From the NCBI GenBank assembly GCA_028284195.1, contig JANQSE010000010.1, positions 31,420 through 95,419 of the forward strand: DNA of 64,000 bases, in the 5' to 3' direction. This DNA comes from Balneola sp. Its GTDB lineage: Bacteria > Bacteroidota > Rhodothermia > Balneolales > Balneolaceae. Of the stretch, positions 57,294 to 64,000 are shown piece after piece (position 1 is the first letter of the stretch; each line of letters starts with the position of its first letter). The position numbers and the translations under genes were made by a program. Below the pieces are notes generated by a model. The model saw nothing but the letters and a program-made list of their open reading frames with translations, had not been told where the DNA came from and did not search any database.

Positions 57294-58568
57294 ATGGAAT
57301 GGCTCCTGATTGTTGGTACCATTTTAATGAGCGGATTCTTTTCGGGTTCTGAGATCGCCTTTGTAACTGCGAATAAGCTTAAATTGGAAGTTGCTTCCAG
57401 AAAAAACAGCCTTGTCTCAGGTTCTATCGGATTCTTCTCAAAAAATCCGGATACTTTTTTAACCACCACACTGGTTGGCAATAATATTGTAAATGTGATC
57501 TATGCCACGCTAATGGCCATTTTTCTGGTGGAACCGATCACTTTTTATTTTGATCAATGGTTTGGGCTGATCCCATCAGCATTTCAAATTTTATTCATCC
57601 AAACCGTTATTGCTTCGCTTGTGATTATGCTGTTTGGTGAGATCTTACCAAAAGCTATTTTCAGAGCCCAGGCTGATGTTATGGTGAACATTATTGCATT
57701 GCCACTAAGGTTGTTTTATTGGCTGCTTCGCCCGCTCATTGCTCTTGCAAATGGCTCGTCCAATATACTCATTAAGTGGCTGGTATCCGATGCTGAAAAG
57801 GCTGAACAGTTTTACCGGCGCCAGGATGTGGAATTGATCGTAAAAGAGTTGCGTGAAAGCGGAGGCAGCGAAGATATTGATGAAGACGATTCCGAAATTC
57901 TGCATAATGTGCTGGAGCTTTCTAACAAAAGGGTAAAAGAATCGATGATCCCTCGAATTGAGATCGAAGCAGTGGACAAATCAACACCAATTGAAGATGT
58001 GCTGAACACCATGATAGGATCGGGGCATTCTAAACTCCCGGTTTTTCGCGAGAGTATTGATGATGTGATTGGAGTGGTATTTGCTCATGATTTTTTCAAA
58101 AACCCAAAATCGCTTCATGAGATCATTCGGCCGATCAAGCTTGTTCCGTCCAGTAAGAAATCTAAAGACCTGATGACAGAGTTTAGACAGTCAAACATGT
58201 CGGTTGCCGTTGTGCTGGACGAATATGGCGGTACTGCAGGAATGGTAACCATTGAAGATCTTCTCGAAGAGGTTGTGGGAGACATTCAGGATGAATACGA
58301 TACCGATGACGAACTTATGAAACGGATTTCCCCAAACAATTTTGTAGTAAGTGGAAATGTGGAGATTGATGAGTTGATGGAAGCATTCGAAGAAATTGAA
58401 ATTCCTCTGGAACCTTCTCAATATGATACCGTAGCGGGTTACATTATCAATCATTTGGGGCGCATTCCGAAAGTGAATGAAGAGGTTCTTATTGAGGGCA
58501 AAAAATTCATCATCAGCAAGGCGACCCAAAGCCGAATTGAAACAATAAGACTAACTATTATTGAGTAG
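57294..58568 (+). CDS. CNNM/CBS-domain transporter (hemolysin/CorC family)
   Basis: A 424-residue membrane protein with an N-terminal CNNM (DUF21) domain of several helices (~5-180), a CBS pair (~205-330; NMSVAVVLDEYGGTAGMVTI) and a C-terminal CorC_HlyC domain (~345-424). The family is linked to Mg2+/Co2+ efflux, mostly by annotation. Preceded by AAAAGGAG at ~57278. Confidence 0.9.
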   Translation: MEWLLIVGTILMSGFFSGSEIAFVTANKLKLEVASRKNSLVSGSIGFFSKNPDTFLTTTLVGNNIVNVIYATLMAIFLVEPITFYFDQWFGLIPSAFQILFIQTVIASLVIMLFGEILPKAIFRAQADVMVNIIALPLRLFYWLLRPLIALANGSSNILIKWLVSDAEKAEQFYRRQDVELIVKELRESGGSEDIDEDDSEILHNVLELSNKRVKESMIPRIEIEAVDKSTPIEDVLNTMIGSGHSKLPVFRESIDDVIGVVFAHDFFKNPKSLHEIIRPIKLVPSSKKSKDLMTEFRQSNMSVAVVLDEYGGTAGMVTIEDLLEEVVGDIQDEYDTDDELMKRISPNNFVVSGNVEIDELMEAFEEIEIPLEPSQYDTVAGYIINHLGRIPKVNEEVLIEGKKFIISKATQSRIETIRLTIIE

Positions 58569-58574
58569 GGCATT

Positions 58575-60287
58575 ATGTTTGATCATTATCCAGCATGGTC
58601 GCAGGAATTTGCGAGAAAATATCTAAGCAGAACCATCAATACTTTTTTGCTGCATGGCAATGTGCACGATCTGGTAGCTTTAAAAACGGATGAGGGTACC
58701 GAATTTAATCGACTAAAGACGTTTCTTTCGGACGAATTTTTTGGTGCGCGTGATTTTGTGGTTTTTTATGACCGCGCTTCAGGGATCTATTTCCGGGATA
58801 AAGAATCTCAGCAGGATTTTAACCAGGCCATTGCCGGCCGTGATAGTTTAGTAGGCACCGAATACGCCAAAAAAATGCCGAAAGATCCGGTTCGGGTGAT
58901 GTCGCTGCTGGAACAGTATTTCAGGCTTCGGCTGGATCAAAAGAAAAGTATAGCGTTAATTGTTGATTATGCAGAAACGATTGTACCGATGAGTGATGCA
59001 GGCTCAACAGGTAATGAAGACCGAACTTCGCAGGTGTACTTATCGCGATGGGCGCACGATCCCATGTTTCTGGCTTCTGATTTTACCTGTGTGATGATTA
59101 CAGAAAACCTCGCTGACCTGAACAAAACCATTGTCCAGAATCCTTATACAACCGAGATCAAGATCACAATTCCGGGAGAAGAAGAACGTCTTGAGTTCAT
59201 AAAATTTGAGACCAGGGAGGATGATTTTAAAAAGCTTTCGGAAGTTACGCCTGAGATTATCGCGCAGCAAACAGCTGGTTTGAATTATGTGAACATGCGC
59301 AGCGTACTTTCTAATGCGCGTGAGAATGAAGAGATAATTACTTTTGACGGGCTTTCTGAAAACAAAAAAGATCTGATCGAAGCCGAAGCATACGGCTTGC
59401 TAGAGTTTGTAGAAACTCCATACTCGTTAGATAATGTTGCAGGCCACAAGCATGTAAAAGAGCATCTTCGGCAGGCAGTTAAAGCACTAAAAGCCGGTCG
59501 GCAAGACGTAATGCCGATGGGTTATTTGGTGTGCGGCCCCGTGGGAACTGGTAAAACGTTTTTGGTAACTTGTTTTGCCAGTGAAGTAGGAATTCCAATG
59601 GTGAAACTCAAAAACTTCCGAAGCCAGTGGCAGGGAGTTACCGAAGGGAATCTGGAAAAGATCCTCTCTCTTCTTAAAGCAATGTCTCCCGTAGCGGTTA
59701 TGATTGATGAAGCAGATGCTTATTTGGGAGACAGAAATGCAGGTGGGGACAGTGGGGTTTCCAGCCGGGTATTTTCTCAGATCGCAACTTTTATGAGCGA
59801 TACTACTAATCGTGGTAAAATTGTTTGGTTTCTTATGACAGCCCGGCCTGATTTAATGCCGATCGATTTAAAACGGCAGGGCAGGGCAGAAGAGCATTTG
59901 GCATTATTCCCTCCGGTAACCAAAGAAGAACGCATTGAACTGTTTACAGCCATGGCTAAGAAAACCGGGCTTAAGCTTACCGAAGAGTATATACCACCGA
60001 TGATTGAACAAGGCTTAAAAACCTTTTCCGGTGCTGATATGGAAGCGGCATTAACACGATCCAAGTTCCGCGCAGCGGCAGAAGGCAGAAAAAAAGTTAC
60101 TCCGGAAATTCTGGATGCGGCATTAGCCGATTTTATTCCACCAACCTATCCTGAAGAAGTAGAGTTGCAAACACTGAATGCGGTAATTGAATGTACTTCT
60201 AAAGACCTGCTGCCCGAACGCTACCGCGAAATGGATCGAAACGAAATTCTTACTACCATTGAAGAATTGAAGTTCAGGGTTGGGTAG
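58575..60287 (+). CDS. AAA ATPase of the pspA cluster
   Basis: A 570-residue AAA+ protein. Residues ~1-270 form an N-terminal region without a recognised family (SRTINTFLLHGNVHDLVAL); a second part carries the AAA core with Walker A GPVGTGKT (~317), Walker B VAVMIDEADAYLG, and a lid with FSGADMEAAL near 480. It ends the plus-strand pspA-associated unit, seven bases after the CNNM gene. By context it may remodel PspA assemblies or act as a partner chaperone; not known. Confidence 0.8.
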   Translation: MFDHYPAWSQEFARKYLSRTINTFLLHGNVHDLVALKTDEGTEFNRLKTFLSDEFFGARDFVVFYDRASGIYFRDKESQQDFNQAIAGRDSLVGTEYAKKMPKDPVRVMSLLEQYFRLRLDQKKSIALIVDYAETIVPMSDAGSTGNEDRTSQVYLSRWAHDPMFLASDFTCVMITENLADLNKTIVQNPYTTEIKITIPGEEERLEFIKFETREDDFKKLSEVTPEIIAQQTAGLNYVNMRSVLSNARENEEIITFDGLSENKKDLIEAEAYGLLEFVETPYSLDNVAGHKHVKEHLRQAVKALKAGRQDVMPMGYLVCGPVGTGKTFLVTCFASEVGIPMVKLKNFRSQWQGVTEGNLEKILSLLKAMSPVAVMIDEADAYLGDRNAGGDSGVSSRVFSQIATFMSDTTNRGKIVWFLMTARPDLMPIDLKRQGRAEEHLALFPPVTKEERIELFTAMAKKTGLKLTEEYIPPMIEQGLKTFSGADMEAALTRSKFRAAAEGRKKVTPEILDAALADFIPPTYPEEVELQTLNAVIECTSKDLLPERYREMDRNEILTTIEELKFRVG

Positions 60288-60295
60288 CGTGTAGT

Positions 60296-60347
60296 GTGGC
60301 TGGACTAAATTCAATGGCAAAATCACTGTACTTAGCCCGATCATGTT
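60296..60347 (-). repeat. shortened inverted relative of the 95-bp palindromic element (element C)
   Basis: Reading on the minus strand it matches the left half of the elements at 62885 and 63905: the runs CTAAGTACAGTG and CCATTGAATTTAGTCC are shared. One end keeps GTGGCTGG (60296-60303), joined directly to ACTAAATTC, so the middle ~40 bases are missing. It marks the left edge of the small-gene array, just after the AAA gene. Confidence 0.7.
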
Positions 60348-60357
60348 ATAAATATTT

Positions 60358-61491
60358 TTAGAAAGTTTGAATGTCGTTAAACATAGTTTGATTATCAATT
60401 ACTTGATTCTCATTATTTAATAAACTGTAGGTACCCGTAATTGGATTTCCAAGATTATCTTCTGCCAAAAAGTAAATAGTATTATCTGTAGTACTAATTT
60501 TTGTGACATTAAAACCGTCTAAAATTGAGCGCACTGAATTACCATTGGATCGATCAACTACAGAAATTTTGTTTAACCCTTTTATTATCAACAATTGACC
60601 AACCCCGTAAAGTACAGTGTTTGGAGCTCCGCAATTGATGCAAGAAGAAGAACCGGGCTGAAAAATATTACCTGTTAATACAGTAAAGTTTCCATCTTGA
60701 TTAATATGACCCAATGCGTAATTGTTGAGATTCCCTTCATTAGCAATTCCTTGACTTAGAATAATAATACCGTCACTTACTCTTAAAGACTCGTGATTCC
60801 AGCCACTAATGCCAGTTTCTGTTCTATTTCCATTACTCATGTCCAATAATATTTGATTTGAACAGTCATCTATTATGGCTTTTAAGCTACCACTAAATGC
60901 CTCCATTCGTGGCCCATTACATCCTTGTACATTATACCTTAAATTTGTTACTGTATTGAAAACTTGAAAAACAGAATTACCAGTTATGACTGCCAAGTTT
61001 CCTGAAATCGACTGAACTGTAGGAGCATCTAGCGTTGTTTGTAGCTTATCAACAGTAACTGTGTTTGCACGTAGAATTGATAAATCCGAGAATATCAAAT
61101 CGCCATCTTCATTTTCTCCTTTGTATATTCCGATTTCCTCTTCAATTTCAAAGTGGGAATTATCTAACCTAACATAAAATCGTCTAAGATTAAATGTTTG
61201 CTCATCTGAGATTTCTACATATAAACCTTGAGAGAAGGTTCTCACAAAAGTCACGGTAACATTGTCAATTAATGGGCTTATGTTTCCATCGCTATCAATT
61301 TTAAATAAGTTAGTGTTCTCGTTGTTAGCAGTTCGCCTTTTTGGAGAGGCTGCTTCTTGAAGCAAAACTGCTTGAGCATCAGAAAGATCGAAATTTATAT
61401 TGACTTGATTGGTTAGTTTGTTGTCTTCTGAATCACAACTCACGAAAAACAATACTGTTGTTACTAGGAGACCTATTATTATCTTTTTCAT
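60358..61491 (-). CDS. unidentified lipoprotein in the small-gene array
   Basis: A 377-residue lipoprotein with lipobox FVSC (Cys19) and a mature region rich in short beta strands (FNLRRFYVRLDNSHF, NGPRMEAFSGSLKAIIDD, ISVVDRSNGNSVRSIL), possibly a propeller. No recognised domain. It is on the minus strand like its neighbours in the array. It starts 34 bases from the HEAT-repeat gene's stop. Confidence 0.7.
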   Translation of the reverse strand: MKKIIIGLLVTTVLFFVSCDSEDNKLTNQVNINFDLSDAQAVLLQEAASPKRRTANNENTNLFKIDSDGNISPLIDNVTVTFVRTFSQGLYVEISDEQTFNLRRFYVRLDNSHFEIEEEIGIYKGENEDGDLIFSDLSILRANTVTVDKLQTTLDAPTVQSISGNLAVITGNSVFQVFNTVTNLRYNVQGCNGPRMEAFSGSLKAIIDDCSNQILLDMSNGNRTETGISGWNHESLRVSDGIIILSQGIANEGNLNNYALGHINQDGNFTVLTGNIFQPGSSSCINCGAPNTVLYGVGQLLIIKGLNKISVVDRSNGNSVRSILDGFNVTKISTTDNTIYFLAEDNLGNPITGTYSLLNNENQVIDNQTMFNDIQTF

Positions 61492-61512
61492 ACTTTATTC
61501 TTTGTTTTATTC

Positions 61513-61526
61513 ATAGCCATTGTTGT
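61513..61526. repeat. 14-bp repeat ATAGCCATTGTTGT, copy 1
   Basis: The 14 bases are identical to 62465-62478, which form the right end of the attC-like element D. Here the partner arm is missing, so this looks like a solo end left at a cassette boundary between the lipoprotein and HEAT genes. Confidence 0.5.
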
Positions 61527-62158
61527 CATTTGAGTTTTTTTATTACTTTCTCCACCCGCTTTCTTTTTGTTTCCTTTTCAATGTCGTCAAGCCTTGAGGT
61601 CAGTGTCTTTACAAACAGATCTTTGTTTTTGTCATTGACAATGGGTAATGCTCTTTCAGCATACATCGGAAGCTGGTTTGTCGGACTTTTTAGTAGTTGT
61701 TCTATGAGTAATGCAAAAGTACTGTCTGAATATTTTTCAATCGCACACAGCTTGATCAAAATATTAACAGCGTGGTCTTTGGTAATAACCGAACCTCTGT
61801 CTGCTGCTGAAACAATAGTTGTCAAAACGGTATGTATTTCTTGTGGTCGTTCGTTGGTAATTGTTCCGAGTGCTGTCATTGCTCCCCATTGCAGTCGGTT
61901 GTTTTTACTGTCTAAATGAGCAATAAATTCGTTGATATAGTCGGCAATGAGCTTTGGTTCCTGTTCGCCAATTTCGTAAAGCACTTTTATACAGTCGTTT
62001 TGAATGGCTTTTTTATTGGACAAGTTGTCAACTAATTCTTTAACCGCTTTTTTGTCTCTTGTAAGTACAATTTCTTTGGCAAGTTCCTGATTAGGCACTT
62101 CATCTCTTCGGTCAAGCGAAGAGGCTAATTTGTCAATAACACTTATTTTGTTTTCCAT
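61526..62158 (-). CDS. HEAT-repeat-like protein
   Basis: A 210-residue helical-repeat protein (IVLTRDKKAVKELVDNLSN, IVLYEIGEQEPKLIADYI-like units, LQWGAMTALGTITNERPQ, DHAVNILIKLCAIE) with about five 35-40 residue units as in HEAT/PBS-lyase-like solenoids. No signal peptide. Its start overlaps the C-terminal end of the broken zinc-ribbon gene, whose frame runs 13 bases into it. Function unknown. Confidence 0.75.
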   Translation of the reverse strand: MENKISVIDKLASSLDRRDEVPNQELAKEIVLTRDKKAVKELVDNLSNKKAIQNDCIKVLYEIGEQEPKLIADYINEFIAHLDSKNNRLQWGAMTALGTITNERPQEIHTVLTTIVSAADRGSVITKDHAVNILIKLCAIEKYSDSTFALLIEQLLKSPTNQLPMYAERALPIVNDKNKDLFVKTLTSRLDDIEKETKRKRVEKVIKKLK

Positions 62159-62326
62159 CTTTCGAGATTGGGAATTTTTTTAGCGAATGAATTTGCAAAA
62201 AGAGACATAAAAAATCCCATTTCTTTCATTTTTCCTTTCACAAAATCTTGCATTTGGTTGACCGTCCAATCGGGATTTTTTCAGAGGCATTTCGCAACTT
62301 TGGCAGTTTTTAAAAGTTTGTTCCAT
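62143..62326 (-). pseudogene. putative zinc-ribbon protein broken by an internal deletion and frameshift
   Basis: The N-terminus from ATG 62326 reads EQTFKNCQSCEMPLKK, the first CxxC knuckle of the zinc-ribbon family. Continuing in that frame gives nonsense to a stop at 62180. In the next frame, from the same A run, the sequence reads PDWTVNQMQDFVKGKMKEMG and ends PNLERW, the expected C-terminal half of such proteins. The middle ~28 residues with the second CxxC pair are missing. So one deletion event joined the two halves out of frame. Confidence 0.8.
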
Positions 62327-62359
62327 GTATTCTGTCTTTTGTGAGTTTTGTTTTTGATT

Positions 62360-62483
62360 GCACACAACGATCTCGGCGTGGAATCATCCCCAGGACTGTT
62401 CCGCATAGAAATCAGGCCGGCTTTATGTTCTCTTTTGCTTTTTGCACTGTCGCCACGCTGAATTATAGCCATTGTTGTAGTGC
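62360..62483 (-). repeat. attC-like nested palindrome (element D)
   Basis: Outer arms GCACACAAC (62360-62368) and GTTGTAGTGC (62474-62483) are inverted with one extra base; inner arms GCGTGG (62376-62381) and CCACGC (62453-62458) are inverted too, with 7 and 15 bases between the pairs and a 71-base centre. This outer/inner layout with AAC…GTT ends is that of integron attC sites (R''-L''-L'-R'). It separates the zinc-ribbon remnant from the glyoxalase-fold gene. Confidence 0.6.
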
Positions 62484-62487
62484 GTTT

Positions 62488-62859
62488 TCATTCAATTATT
62501 GGTTCATTAAATCGCAATAAATTTCCAAAAGGGTCTTCAATTTCCATTTGTATGGTTTGCCAATTGGTATTTTCAGGTTTGGATAGTTCGATTTCAGATG
62601 TTCTACTATTCAATTCCGAATAGAATTCGTTTAATTCTTTGCAATCGACAAAAACAATCACGCCAGTATCAAATCTTTTATTTTCAGATAGGTGAAGAGT
62701 CAGCCCATTCCGTGATATTTGCATATATACAGGTTCATTTGGTCCAAATTGATGTTGCCAATCGATATTGAATCCAAGTCCATCAATATAAAATTCCACC
62801 GCTTCTTTATAATCAAGAATTCTAAAAGTCGGTATTCCTTTTAAAACTATTTCACTCAT
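62488..62859 (-). CDS. glyoxalase/bleomycin-resistance-fold protein
   Basis: A 123-residue VOC-fold protein with the betaalpha-beta-beta-beta pattern, motifs RILDYKEAVEFYIDGLGFNI, LTLHLSE and DPFGNLLRF. It resembles the bleomycin-resistance-type glyoxalase superfamily. Drug binding or metabolite conversion cannot be told apart. It sits alone between two palindromic elements (D and A), as a one-gene cassette would. Confidence 0.85.
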   Translation of the reverse strand: MSEIVLKGIPTFRILDYKEAVEFYIDGLGFNIDWQHQFGPNEPVYMQISRNGLTLHLSENKRFDTGVIVFVDCKELNEFYSELNSRTSEIELSKPENTNWQTIQMEIEDPFGNLLRFNEPIIE

Positions 62860-62883
62860 TTTCGATTCTTTTCAAATGCAATA

Positions 62884-62980
62884 CAACGTGGCTGGGTTAA
62901 GTACAGTGGTTTCACCTATTGAATTTAGTTCAAGTTGGGATGAGTTGCTACGCAATTTTGTACTTAGCCCAGCCACGTTG
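62884..62980. repeat. 95-bp palindromic element (element A)
   Basis: 21-base terminal inverted repeats (62885-62905 and 62959-62979; AACGTGGCTGGG…/…CCCAGCCACGTT) with one mismatch, a shared interior, and an internal AGTTGC-TAC-GCAATT hairpin. About 96% identical to element B. No target duplication seen. Confidence 0.9.
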
Positions 62981-63013
62981 AAGATGAATTCGCTCCGCTC
63001 TTCATCTTCAACG
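62976..63013. repeat. hairpin abutting element A
   Basis: CGTTGAAGATGAA (62976-62988) and TTCATCTTCAACG (63001-63013) form a perfect 13-bp stem with a 12-base loop, sharing CGTTG with the right end of element A. Remaining bases to 63145 hold no visible gene. Confidence 0.7.
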
Positions 63014-63145
63014 GTTTGAATATGGTGCGTTTGACATTTCAACGCTCCAAACTTTCAGTTTACTACTATATTTCTTAATTGCTATCATCTTCAATTATAG
63101 AACTATCTGCCAAATGCACTATATTTTTTGTTGGCGGTATGTTGT

Positions 63146-63865
63146 TTATTTTTCCTTTAGAATTGATTCGTTTTTATATATAATCTTATCTCTTTTCCTT
63201 CTCCAATAATAAATTATAATTTCTCCAATAATAATATTAGTAATGATTATAGTGTATGCAATATTTCTGTACATGTTCTCACTTGTAAAATAGAAAACTA
63301 TTGAGAATGAAATGGCAATCCAATTGACAAACATTATGGTTATATCTCTTTGCATAGTTGGATTTTTGAAGTAAAAATTCTTAATCGCAATTACAATATT
63401 TTCTACTTCTTGTTCATTTTTTTCTTTTAGTTTTGATTCGATTAATGGACGAATATTCTTATCAACTTGCCAACCACCCCAAATATCAAATAAGTTATAA
63501 AAAACGATTACAATTGAGAATACAATTATCATATGTGTAATTGATATTAATGCTCCAAAAAAGATTGCAATAGCTATAACTGTCAAATACGTTTTTGATT
63601 GCACTCTAGAAGCACGTTTCCCATCCAAAAAATCATTCAGTAGATTTAATTCTTTATAGGTTTCGATAGAATAAATGATTAGTAATATAAAACAAACTAT
63701 TGCTAAAGTCAGTGACAAGAAAAAATGTAATTTATCTACTTCAAATATTTCCAAAAACTTAGACCAAGATTGTATTGTCGAAGCAACAAAAAATACAAAA
63801 GTTAGTCCGATACCCCATAATGCAATGTAGGTCTTGTATGGATTGTTTTTAATTATCTGATTCAT
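63146..63865 (-). CDS. polytopic membrane protein of unknown function
   Basis: A 239-residue protein with about six membrane helices (~13-30, 46-66, 92-112, 114-128, 175-193, 200-218) and a charged loop near 135-170. No family is recognised. The gene is visibly more AT-rich than the housekeeping genes of the window and lies between elements A and B, as an acquired cassette gene would. Confidence 0.75.
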   Translation of the reverse strand: MNQIIKNNPYKTYIALWGIGLTFVFFVASTIQSWSKFLEIFEVDKLHFFLSLTLAIVCFILLIIYSIETYKELNLLNDFLDGKRASRVQSKTYLTVIAIAIFFGALISITHMIIVFSIVIVFYNLFDIWGGWQVDKNIRPLIESKLKEKNEQEVENIVIAIKNFYFKNPTMQRDITIMFVNWIAISFSIVFYFTSENMYRNIAYTIIITNIIIGEIIIYYWRRKRDKIIYKNESILKEK

Positions 63866-63904
63866 AATCTATTTCGATTTTTGACTCTACGTTCAATTAC
63901 CGCT

Positions 63905-63998
63905 AACGTGGCTGGGCTAAGTACAGTGGTTTCACCATTGAATTTAGTCCAAGTTGGGATGAGTTGCTACGCAACTTTGTACTTAGCCCAGCCACGTT
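63905..63998. repeat. 95-bp palindromic element (element B)
   Basis: Perfect 21-base terminal inverted repeats (63905-63925 and 63978-63998) and an interior almost identical to element A, with four changes including a one-base indel. The window ends two bases after it, so the array may continue. Confidence 0.9.
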
Positions 63999-64000
63999 GA

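Noticed and set aside
62281..62472. Minus-strand 63-residue frame before the zinc-ribbon remnant
   Set aside because: It reads through the attC-like element D in a frame without protein features and overlaps the broken gene in a different frame.
60296..64000. CRISPR array
   Set aside because: The repeats are few, long and palindromic, spaced by whole genes; no short regular repeats or cas genes were seen.

Overview
The window looks like chromosome from a marine or halophilic member of the Bacteroidota/Balneolota group (Balneola- or Gracilimonas-like; inferred without a database search). The support is a secreted nuclease with a type IX secretion C-terminal sorting domain (NYPNPFNPST-type start), many SPII lipoproteins and TonB/ExbB/ExbD genes, promoter-like pairs of the Bacteroidota form TTG-N18-22-TAnnTTTG, weak Shine-Dalgarno use and moderate GC. 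No rRNA, tRNA, CRISPR array, transposase or integrase was seen.

Layout. 1-10.3 kb: end of an outer-membrane-type protein, an exbB/small membrane protein/exbD/exbD operon, thiL, ftsH, and a TonB-dependent receptor with a partner lipoprotein ending in a strong terminator. 10.3-11.7 kb: a PTPS-family pterin synthase and FolE2. 11.7-17.5 kb (minus): three tandem secreted amidohydrolase-like proteins, only one of which keeps its metal ligands, then a beta-propeller protein and a small lipoprotein. 17.6-35.5 kb: mostly housekeeping and secreted proteins (T9SS nuclease, DUF255/YyaL, adenylate-cyclase-like protein, ndk, rlmB, GDPD, pyrG, Nudix, YtcJ-like amidohydrolase, radical SAM, thioredoxin-like, pdxH, trmB). 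35.6-38.8 kb: a TetR regulator with a clear operator, followed by a FadE-type acyl-CoA dehydrogenase.

38.8-41.2 kb is a scar region: the tail of a lost outer-membrane protein, a PKD/beta-helix lipoprotein, and decayed gene fragments. 41.2-51.7 kb holds an envelope module: two outer-membrane barrels, a PDZ protein, a NEW3-type protein, an ABC ATPase and two ABC-2 permeases on the minus strand, and a divergent histidine kinase/response regulator pair. A 29-bp sequence with GTTAA repeats occurs before both the PDZ-ABC operon and the kinase gene, so the regulator may control both. 51.7-60.3 kb: pdxB, a pyrimidine-nucleoside phosphorylase, then a PspA-like cluster (PspA, two coiled-coil proteins, enoyl-CoA hydratase, CNNM/CBS protein, AAA ATPase).

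60.3-64 kb is the most unusual part. Small unrelated minus-strand genes (lipoprotein, HEAT-repeat protein, broken zinc-ribbon gene, glyoxalase-fold protein, polytopic membrane protein) are separated by imperfect palindromic elements of 52-124 bp. Two of these are near-identical ~95-bp elements with 21-bp terminal inverted repeats, one is a shortened inverted relative, and one has the nested outer/inner inverted-repeat layout of an integron attC site. This looks like a cassette array or a family of mobile palindromic repeats, and the window ends inside it.
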